A DNA stretch of 64,000 bases. It comes from Dromaius novaehollandiae. Taxonomy: Eukaryota; Chordata; Aves; Casuariiformes; Dromaiidae. The notes beneath the pieces are model-generated. The model was not told the origin of the DNA. It did no database searches and saw only the letters and a program-made list of their open reading frames with translations. Both the position numbers and the translations under genes were made by a program. Every line of letters begins with the position of its first letter. Within the stretch, counting starts at the first letter, position 1. The stretch is taken from assembly GCF_036370855.1 (NCBI RefSeq), contig NC_088105.1:14141619-14205618 (forward strand), in the 5' to 3' direction. This document shows, in pieces, positions 26,134 to 36,400 of the stretch.

Positions 26134-27362
26134 CGCTTCCGCCTTCCTGCCGAAACACACGTCTCCTTCCCGACAACGCCCCGCCCCGGCTACGGCGGCC
26201 GCCAGAGGACACGGCGCGGCGGCCGGGCGCAGAGCGCATGCGCGAGGCGAGGCGGGGCGGGGCGGCCGTTGGCTCCGGGGGGGGCGCGCGTGGGCGCGGC
26301 CGCGAGTGGCGGTGGCGTGCGGCGCTCCGCAGCCTCCTGTGGGCCCGCGCCGCCGTCGCGCGGAAGCGCACCGGAGACTGCGCTGCGCTGCGCCTTTCCC
26401 ACGCGTTGCGCTAACGGGGAGGCCGCGCTCACGAGTGGGGGATCCCCGCCCCGGCTCCATGAGCCCCCGCCCGGGCCAGGGAGGAGCGCCCTGGGGCTGC
26501 CCCGTGCCCGTGGAAACACGCCCGCGGCCTCGGGCAGGGCGAGGCGGCACAGGGCGGACGGCAGCCTTTACTCAGTGCCCCGACACGAGTGGGCAGGTTC
26601 CCCCGGGGCGGCGGAGAAAGAAACGGTCTCGTTCTGCGTTTTTGCAATTTTTTTTTTTGCATGTTAAAGAGAAGGAGGGGGCGCTGTGAAGCGGGGCATG
26701 AGGGGCATCACGTACAGCGCGGCCCCCGTGGCCCCGGGTGTCGCACGTCGGGGGCTCCCCGCGTCCACGCCGCCCGTCTTCACGCGGCCTCGTGGGCGGC
26801 CCCACTCCCCGTGGGTGCTGCCGCAGGTGTGGAGCGGGAGGGGGGCGTGCGGCGTCGGGCAGCCTCGGCCGGCCGGGGCTGCAGTTTTGAGTCCGGGTGG
26901 TGGCTGCTCTGCCCGGCGGGAGCGAGCTTCTGCGAGGGTGGAGGCGTGAAGTACCGCCAAGTCCTTTCGCTTCAGGGGGACATCCCTGCCTGGGGCACGT
27001 CCCAGTGCTCTGCAAGAAATGGGCAAGACAAACCAAAGGAGAGGGCTGGGTTTGAAGATCAAGTTCTGTTCCGGCCGCTCCTGAGCTGGCCAAGTGCAAG
27101 AGAGCAGAAGCCCATGTTACCCCATTTTGCGTGGCACAGAAACAACATGCTCCCCTCCCTTCCCGGGCTACAGGACAGCTGCTGCAGCCGGGAGTGCTTG
27201 TAGATGCCTCACAGCCACGTCAAGAGCGGGGCAGGCGGCCAACAGGCCCCAGCGCTGCCAAGAAGGAGGTGAATTTTCCATGAGTGACCTCAAGGCGAAG
27301 CACCCAGGAACGTTTCCAGCATGCTGCCCAAGCACGCAGGGTGCCATTGCCTTGTGCTTACC
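26134..27362. other. SELP 3' UTR / ATF6 5' flank
   Basis: This 1.2-kb interval must hold both the 3' end of SELP and the ATF6 promoter, because both genes run on the minus strand. No AATAAA or ATTAAA was seen on the minus strand, so the SELP polyadenylation site could not be placed. The open frames here are CpG-island artefacts. Confidence 0.6.
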
Positions 27363-27417
27363 TTACAAGTTGGAGTCATAGGCTGCATTGGTGAAGATGC
27401 CCGGTGATCCCAAGTCA
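27363..27417 (-). CDS. SELP: SELP terminal tail exon
   Basis: Acceptor ttatctag|t. Encodes [17 protein letters not shown] and stop TAA at 27363-27365. It aligns with the human SELP tail end GTYGVFTNAAFDPSP, the granule-sorting and endocytosis tail. This is the best evidence that the gene is SELP rather than SELE or SELL. Confidence 0.9.
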
Positions 27418-30400
27418 CTAGATAACAAACACAAGAGTATAAAGTTGGGGTAAAAAGGCATGGGAAAGCTCACGTTCAGATGAGGAAAGCACTCATGTCT
27501 CTTACAGAGATTCTCCCAAGGGGCTGCACAAGGACGGGGTTACGTCCTGCAGAATTGCAGGATTTTGGAGAACATCAGTTAGCAGAACCTCGTTAGCCCC
27601 CGAATATGCTCCCACTGCATGTAAAAGCAGCTCCACGCTGGCAGATCTGGGTGACGGTGAGAGGGTGACCACAGGGACAAGGTCTGCCCCATCTGCAGGG
27701 CACAGCATGGGCAGAGTGACCCTCCTGCAGAGCATGGCTCTTACCTGGTGGGACTCAGGAGCTTCTTCTTCTCCTGTGCTAATGGTGTTGAAACGTCCAT
27801 GGGATGGTACGGATACAAAAGAAAGAACCAGATCTTGTTATTGAAGAACGTGAAAAGCAGACAGTATCTGACAGATTGAACTGAGTTTGGCAAGCGTGGG
27901 ACTTGGGGAAGCCTGTGGCCCATGCCTGCCTAGTTACAATGTTTTTCTGCCTTTAGTCTTCAAATCTGGCTGCTGGCACTTTCAGCTGGGTGAACTGTCA
28001 GGGAGGTACTTCTGGATCAACAGTGACCCACAGCAATATGACATATGGAATGAGAAAGTCATGTTTTTAAGCTCCTGTGACCAATCTGCCCTCCCCTGGG
28101 ACTCTGTAACCACTTTGTGTGAAAGTCCCCAGCCAAAGCTGCCGCTGGCTGTAGCGGGCACTTCTGTACCTTTGTCACTGAGCCGCTTGACTAGGAGGAT
28201 GATGAGCGCCCCAGAGAGCACGATGCCTGTTGCCACCAGAGCAGTGCTGCTGCTGTAAACCAGCACTTGCTTGAAGAAGGAGGCAGCATCCTCTGAAACA
28301 GATGCACAAACCCACGTATTAGAAAAAGTTATCAGAAAGACTTTGTGGAGCCAAAGCTGCCGGAGTGCCCACCACTGCAGACGTGTGCCTGAGCCCCTTT
28401 CCCAGGGAGGGGGGAGAGAGCCCTGCAGAGAGGAGAGGGCTGCAGCCAGCACAGAAGCAGTAGCAGAGCACAGGCCCCGTGGTACCTGCACAGGCTGGGG
28501 GATGGTGGGTCCAGTTCCCTGTGGCCGCACACCAGAGCGCCTCAGCTCCCATCCGAACAAATCCCGCCTCGCAGGAGAAGGCACACGTGGAGTTGTACGT
28601 GAAGTTCCCGTGAAAGTGAGAGCAGTTTATCTGGCCTCTGCTGGGAGCATCTAGCACCGGGCAGCTGACGGCTGGTGGGCGAAGCACAATGGTGGGATTA
28701 GTAAGATGGGGCCACTGGCAGCAGGAGGAAGGGATGAGGGCGTGTGGGCCAGGATGGGCAGTGCTAAGGGTAAGGGGATCCTGGGGAAAGTTAAAAGAGA
28801 GTGGTGGGGACCATGCTGGCTATGGTGTGACTGGGCAGAGCACCAGAAATGCCAGTTTCCAGGAGACTTCGAGGAGAGGAGGAGATTTCAGAGGGTCAGC
28901 ACCCCAGAGTGTGGGGCATCCACTGTAAATATCCGTGTTGGGGATGTCACAGAAAGCATCAGGATGAGGGGTAGAGATGGAGAAGGCACATCACTGTCTC
29001 ATTACACAGCTCCCTCCCACTACCACTGTCTCCAGCCTGTGCACTCATGATTTGGCCTCCTCTTTTGCAACAAAATGCTCCTCCAGGACAGCAGAGAGAG
29101 CCGGGGGCCTGCAGAGGGGACGTATCTTCACAAGGATACTAGATCCAGACATGCATGAGATGAGCGTGTACCTTCACATTGCGGGGGTTGCCCAGTCCAG
29201 TCCCCCGTGGCCGTGCACTGGCGGCTCTGTGTCCCCGTCAGCACAAAGCCCGTCTGGCAGGAGAAGGTGCACATGGAGCCAAAGCTGAAGTTGCCGTGGA
29301 GGTGGGAGCAGCTGAGCTCTCCCCAGTCTGGAGCACTGAGCACGGGGCATGCGACGGCTGCAACGGGAGAGCAGGTCTCAGGACCAGGACCATGGCCACG
29401 CTGGCATCAGCGTGTCCTTGTCAGCGCCTGTGCCTGCTGGGTGGGGGTGACGGGCACAGGGCCAGGCCATCCTCTGGGAGCAGCTGTCCTGAGGGTTGAA
29501 GACCTGGGCAGGCAGGTGCAGGCGGACGCGATCCCCTCTGCTCAGTGCTGCAGGGCTGTTGGTGGGGGACGCGCGGCGTGTGCCAGCCCTGGGGTGGGCT
29601 GTGAGCTGGGGGCAGTGCCAGGGGAGCCGCAAGTGCTGCAGGCTTTGCTGGGGCTGAGGGGTGCAACGGAAAGGCAGAGCACAGTTGTGAGGCAGGACTT
29701 GGGGCCCCGGACAGAGATGTGCCAACAATTTCAGCCACGCACTTGCAGCTCTGCAGCCCCGTCAGCAGAAACTCAGTCTGACAGGAATAGGCACATGTGG
29801 AGCTGAAGCTGAAATTGCCATGGGGCTGGGCACAGGCTGCATGGCCCGTGGCAGGGGCAGCCACTATGGGGTATTTGATGGCTGCAAGGGCAAAGAGGAT
29901 ACACATGAAGGAGGAGCACGGGGACTGCAAGGCTGAACTGCAGGATCTGGAGGACTTCACAGGCCAGTGACGCGCTGAGCTCCAGCATCAGCCTGTACCT
30001 TCGCATTGCGGGGGTTGCCCAGTCCAGTCCCCTGTGGCCGTGCACTGGCGGCTCTGTGTCCCCGTCAGCACAAAGCCCGTCTGGCAGGAGAAGGTGCACG
30101 CGGAGCTGAAGCTGAAGTTGCCGTGGAGGTGGGAGCAGGCTGCGTGGCCCATGGCAGGGGCGGCCAGCGCGGGGCATTTGATGGCTGCAAGGACAAAGAG
30201 GCACGTGTGAGATAGGAGCATGGGGACTGCAAGGTCAAACTGCTGGGACCGGAGGACTAAGAGGCCCAGGAGCATCCCAGTGTCACCGCAGACCTGTGAC
30301 GTGCTGAGCTCCAGCATCAGCCTGTACCTTCGCATTGCGGGGGTTGCCCAGTCCAGTCCCCCGTGGCCGTGCACTGGCGGCTCTGTGTCCCCGTCAGCAC

Positions 30401-33400
30401 AAAGCCCGTCTGGCAGGAGAAGGTGCACATGGAGCCAAAGCTGAAGTTGCCGTGGAGGTGGGAGCAGCTGAGCTCTCCCCAGTCTGGAGCACTGAGCACG
30501 GGGCATGCGACGGCTGCAACGGGAGAGCAGGTCTCAGGACCAGGACCATGGCCACGCTGGCATCAGCGTGTCCTTGTCAGCGCCTGTGCCTGCTGGGTGG
30601 GGGTGACGGGCACAGGGCCAGGCCATCCTCTGGGAGCAGCTGTCCTGAGGGTTGAAGACCTGGGCAGGCAGGTGCAGGTGGACGCGATCCCCTCTGCTCA
30701 GTGCTGCAGGGCTGTTGGTGGGGGACGCGCGGCGTGTGCCAGCCCTGGGGTGGGCTGTGAGCTGGGGGCAGTGCCAGGGGAGCCGCAAGTGCTGCAGGCT
30801 TCGCTGGGGCTGAGGGGTGCAACGGAAAGGCAGAGCACAGTTGTGAGGCAGGACTTGGGGCCCCGGACAGAGATGTTCCTGCAGCTTTGGCTGCAAGGTT
30901 TGCATACAGACACAGAAAGACAGCAGGAGACCTGGAGGCACCAGTGTAGGTGCTGGTAGAGGAAGAGACTTTGGGGTTCCCGTGAGACCCGGCAGAGGGG
31001 TTTGCCAAGGAAGGGGTGCTGATCAAGAGGTGCTAGTTGTCGCTGGTGGCTGGGCAGCGATCCTTGGCTGGACCTCAGGAAGGGGCAGGAGGGCCGATTA
31101 CCCCAAGAAGAGAGGAGTACCAGCAAGCAGAGCTGGACGGGAGCAGTGCCAGAAGGCCGGGTGTTGAAGTATAGGCAGAAGCGCTTCCCTTGCTGGCCAC
31201 AACGAGCAGAGCAGGGTGGGAGGGCACAGAGAGCTGGGCAAGGCATTCTCATGGGACACACTGGGTAAGGAGCGGGCAGCAGCTCCCAGGGGTTTGTGCC
31301 TTGTACTTGGACAGGGAAAGGACCCTCTCCACTTTAAACAGGAAGCCTAAGCTGCACCAAGAACAGGCTTTCCCACACACCCTGCTTAGCTCCCAGCACC
31401 CAGGCCCCCGGATCGGTTACTCAGAACAGCCCTGCTCCCAGCACCCTGCAGCACTGCAGGCATTGCCCCAGGCCAACTGCACCCTCCAGCAACAACCCCA
31501 GTTCTGGCCAACTATGGCAACACAGATCCAAATTACAGCTGAGCTCAAGAGCAGAGGACCAGACCAAGCACACGCCACAGATGGGGGTACAGTTCCCATT
31601 AGAGAGCGTGAACAGGCTATGCACATGCCGCGATACAGCATGCCAGAGTGATTCGTTCTGTAGAGCTGACCGTGGAGTAAGGCACCAGCATGACTGGTGG
31701 CTTTCGCTGGGGACATGCATATGTAATCCAGAGACAGCTCTGCCCAAGCTGCCAGAGCTGGCAGCTTCCACCCGATTTTACACGTGCCTGTGCACAGTCA
31801 AGTCGGGTGCCCCCTCCATGGTTGCACCAGAAGGCTCCCCGTCTTTCTTACCGTCCTTCAAGACCACAGGAATCTCCTCCTAGAGTACGCTGGGCTTTCT
31901 GGTGGCATAACTAGCAGCTTCGGCATCACAGTGCAGCTCTGCCTACAGCCTTGTTTAGCACCAGTTTTGCCATGCCCTAAGAGCGGTTCCTCATCAGGGT
32001 GCAGTGCAAGTGAGGACAAGGTGTGTGCCCACCTGTGCCAAGAGCTCTGGGGCCTCTGGTACCATTGCGTGCCTTCAAGGCCTTGGCTATCACACTCTGG
32101 TCTCCTAGAGGAATGCACCTATAAAGCTTTCTCAGCTACTCAGTAGAAAAATCTGGTAGTAGCAATTTCAGCAGCAGTTAACAGTTAAACGTGTTTGGTC
32201 CCCCCCAGGTTACAGGTAAGGGGCCTCTACCTTCGCATTGCGGGGGTTGCCCAGTCCAGTCCCCCGTGGCCGTGCACTGGCGGCTCTGTGTCCCCGTCAG
32301 CACAAAGCCCGTCTGGCAGGAGAAGGTGCACATGGAGCCAAAGCTGAAGTTGCCGTGGAGGTGGGAGCAGCTGAGCTCTCCCCAGTCTGGAGCACTGAGC
32401 ACGGGGCATGCGACGGCTGCAACGGGAGAGCAGGTCTCAGGACCAGGACCATGGCCACGCTGGCATCAGCGTGTCCTTGTCAGCGCCTGTGCCTGCTGGG
32501 TGGGGGTGACGGGCACAGGGCCAGGCCATCCTCTGGGAGCAGCTGTCCTGAGGGTTGAAGACCTGGGCAGGCAGGTGCAGGCGGACGCGATCCCCTCTGC
32601 TCAGTGCTGCAGGGCTGTTGGTGGGGGACGCGCGGCGTGTGCCAGCCCTGGGGTGGGCTGTGAGCTGGGGGCAGTGCCAGGGGAGCCGCAAGTGCTGCAG
32701 GCTTTGCTGGGGCTGAGGGGTGCAACGGAAAGGCAGAGCACAGTTGTGAGGCAGGACTTGGGGCCCCGGACAGAGATGTGCCAACAATTTCAGCCACGCA
32801 CTTGCAGCTCTGCAGCCCCGTCAGCAGAAACTCAGTCTGACAGGAATAGGCACATGTGGAGCTGAAGCTGAAATTGCCATGGGGCTGGGCACAGGCTGCA
32901 TGGCCCGTGGCAGGGGCAGCCACTATGGGGTATTTGATGGCTGCAAGGGCAAAGAGGATACACGTGAAGGAGGAGCACGGGGACTGCAAGGCTGAACTGC
33001 AGGATCTGGAGGACTTAGGGGCCCAGGAGCATCCCAGTGTCACTGCAGACCTGTGACGCGCTGAGCTCCAGCATCAGCCTGTACCTTCGCATTGCGGGGG
33101 TTGCCCAGTCCAGTCCCCCGTGGCCGTGCACTGGCGGCTCCGTGTCCCCGTCAGCACAAAGCCTGTCTGGCAGGAGAAGGTGCACGCGGAGCCGAAGCTG
33201 AAGTTGCCGTGGAGGTGGGAGCAGGCTGCGTGGCCCATGGCAGGGGCGGCCAGCGCGGGGCATTTGATGGCTGCAAGGACAAAGAGGCACGTGTGAGATA
33301 GGAGCATGGGGACTGCAAGGTCAAACTGCTGGGACCGGAGGACTAAGAGGCCCAGGAGCATCCCAGTGTCACCGCAGACCTGTGACGTGCTGAGCTCCAG

Positions 33401-36400
33401 CATCAGCCTGTACCTTCGCATTGCGGGGGTTGCCCAGTCCAGTCCCCCGTGGCCGTGCACTGGCGGCTCCGTGTCCCCGTCAGCACAAAGCCCGTCTGGC
33501 AGGAGAAGGTGCACGTGGAGCCAAAGCTGAAGTTGCCGTGGAGGTGGGAGCAGCTGAGCTCTCCCCAGTCTGGAGCACTGAGCACAGGGCATGCAACGAC
33601 TGCAACGGGAGAGCAAGTCTCAGAGTCAGGACAGAGATGAGATTAAATCCAGGGATAGGGCCCAGAATTACTCATTCATTCCTAATTAAATAAAATTACA
33701 TCTACAGCAACACATCCTTGATCTACCTCCCTCACCCAGATGCTAGAAGGAAGGCCTCACTCAACTAGATTAATGCTCCATTTGCTACAGCAATTTCTCC
33801 CACCAGACCCATGGTGTGACTAGGTACAGCTGCTGCTCTGCCAGTGCCTCATCTATCCCCTGCACCCTGCAGATCACAGCCCGCACGGCTCCCGCAGGCC
33901 TGCGTGCCTCCCTCCCCAGCCCCACAAGCGTCAGCATCCTCCCAGACCTGCCTCCATTCCCATCATGGTGGCAGGAGGAAGGACCTGCAATGGCTTTGGA
34001 GCCACATCAGACCGTGGCAGGATCACTCTGCCTGATGGTGGCACATTCAGCCTCTCCACAGCAGGATCCTTTTCTTATTCTTGGACTAAAACCAACTGAA
34101 AGTGTTAGAACAACTTTATTATCAGCAGGGGCAACTTGACTGACTCACTTTATTCTTTGGAAAGAAAGAAAAAATAAATCATATTTAAGCCCAACAGGAA
34201 AAAACAGGCTAACTCTGCTTGGGAAAACCAAAACTTTGGGAAATTGAAAGGCCTGCAGAGGGGAGGGTCGGAGCTGCATGTTGGATAGTGCACACGGGGA
34301 CTTCCACAGTGGCTGGAGGCTGCTGCTGACCCTGCCGCTGCTGCGACACTGAGCATGGGACTGCCGCATCACGGCTCCATGCCTCAGTTTCCCTTTACTG
34401 TAGGAAGCTTTGCTGGTCTCAGGCTTAGAAAGGCAGATCCCAGGGTGGACTACTGTGTCCCATGTCAAGGCCGGGAGCAGACTTGTCCTGTCCTGGTGCA
34501 GGGCTCGGGACCTGCCGTGTGGGGAAGATGGAGCAGGGCTCCCGTGGCCGCCCAACGCTGGAAAGCTCAGCACAGCTCTGGGCACCAGGACGCTGCCACA
34601 GCCCCGCAGGGGTGCCGACAGGGAGGCTCTCTCTACTCCTGCTGCACAACACGGTGCCACTTTCTCTCTTCTGTGGCTTTCTCCTGAGTGCTAGTTCCTG
34701 CCTCGCTCTGTCCCTCCCAGCTTATCTAACCGCATCTAACCACAGCTTCTCCCATGCTATCTGCTGCCCAGCACTGCCAGGATACACCCTTCCTCCGGCT
34801 GCCTGACAACATCTTCCCCTTGCTCTTCTCTCGAGACTCCCAAGATGCCAAACACCTTCGCGAGGCTGACCAGAGTGGCCTGGGGACGCCAGGTGTAGGA
34901 GCAGGCAGCTGGTGCCTCCAGAGGTAGCGGAGGGGCGAAGGCGGCAACTCTGGACCTGTGATCTCGGCAGGGCAGGTGCCACTGCAAAGGCTGGACTCAG
35001 GATGGAGCAAGCAGAGACGAGGGGAGACGCAAGGAGAGCGGTTTGCTTATCCCCAGGAAAGGGAAGGGAACGCTGGGTACGTGGAGACAGGAGACTTGGG
35101 TCACCTGGACTGACATCCCACTGTAAGGGACACCCTGCTCCCACCAGCCCCAGGAAGCCTCTCTCCCTGGCGAGGGGGCTCATTTGCAGCCATCAGGCAG
35201 CGTGAGCTGCTGCGGGGTTTGCACGTTGGGAGCAGCGGTGTCCCAGCAGCATTGGACCTGGCCTGGGCAACCGGTGATCCTGGTGACCATTTCTGCTTGA
35301 GCTCCAAGGCTGCCCCAGCCAGGGGCAGCACGAATTCCCGTTCCCATCAAGGCTGACTCCTTCTCTGCTTCCCAAGGCTGGCGCTGGAAGACAGCCCTGT
35401 CTCTGGGAGGAGACACGCTCTGTGCCCAAGGCGTGTGCCTCAAAGCAGCGACGGGTGACCCACGTCAAGAAAGAGCAGGAGCCCGAAACAGTTATCACAT
35501 GACCGATCTCCGAATCAGCAATCAGAACATAGCATTGATTGGCAAAAAGTTAAATTAAGTAGAAATTCTCCGAGTCAAGACTGTTTTGTCTTTAACAAGG
35601 GGCTGGCAGGTGACAAATAGGCCTCGATTCTGCTCAGCTCAGAGGATGGGAGTGCAAAGATGAGTCGCTGCATGGGAGGCTGGGGAGCTGGCTGCACACA
35701 CCGGCTGCACCAGAACAAGCTCTGCAAGGGGCAGCTGTTCGGGCAGCCCAGTGGCAACCCAGACGGAGAGGTGATGCGCTTTGCTTTGTGGGTGCAAGGG
35801 GCTAACACAGGCTACAACATGCAAACGCCTGCCGGCACCCTGTGCTGCAATACCCAGCCGCCTGCAGCATGCCCTTACCGTTCTCGCAGTCACGGCCATG
35901 GAAGCCGGGCTGGCACTCGCAGCTGTAGTTCCCGATGGTCTCCACGCACTCACCACGCTGGCTGCAGGGCAAGGGCTGGCAGGAGGCTGTGGGCACACAC
36001 CACTGTGAGGAGCCACCCAGGCTGGGCTCGGCAGCACCCCGATGTCCCCACAGAGATCCACAGCCTGGGGCACCCAGGTCGCCACACTCATATCACTGCA
36101 CCCCAAAATGGGGAGAGGTAGCAGCAGCAGGGCTGAGCCCTGCAGGGACTCGGGCTCCTGAGCCGGCTCGCAAAGCTGCCCCATCACCATGCCACCCCAG
36201 ATGCCAGCAAGTCCCACAGCACCCTCCCTGGTGCTGGCCCAGGTCCCCCCGCCCAAGCCACCCACCCCACCACGGCCCGCGGGCATCACCCTGGTAGCAC
36301 AACGCCCGTTTCCTCTTGCTGCAGGGCTCGTCGTTCCACTTCCCCGACTCGCGCTGTCTCTTGATGTAGATCTCCACGCAGTCCTGGTTGGAGCCCTTGT

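Larger units (their letters stand above)
25640..26450. promoter_or_regulatory. ATF6: CpG island, ATF6 promoter and first exon
   Basis: A sharp rise in GC and CpG density after 25 kb of AT-rich intron. It covers ATF6 exons 1 and 2 and extends upstream of the start codon. I see no TATA box upstream of 26133 on the minus strand, so transcription probably starts at dispersed sites around 26.15-26.3 kb. That start region is inferred. Confidence 0.75.
29172..30513 (-). repeat. SELP sushi duplication block, copy 1
   Basis: Holds, in plus-strand order, a VLSAPDW exon, an intron cassette, a decayed sushi exon, a KCPALAAP exon and another VLSAPDW exon. Over 29172-29957 it is almost identical base for base to 32231-33017, introns included. 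Confidence 0.9.
32231..33600 (-). repeat. SELP sushi duplication block, copy 2
   Basis: Partner of 29172-30513, with the same exon order. The copies differ by a short insertion before the KCPALAAP exon (about 33018-33050) and by scattered substitutions. Confidence 0.9.

Noticed and set aside
25448-26689. Long plus-strand open frames (413, 262 and 250 codons) across the ATF6 CpG island
   Set aside because: They are Pro/Ala/Arg-rich shadows of a GC-rich region that carries verified ATF6 exons 1 and 2 on the other strand. No domain or start context supports them.
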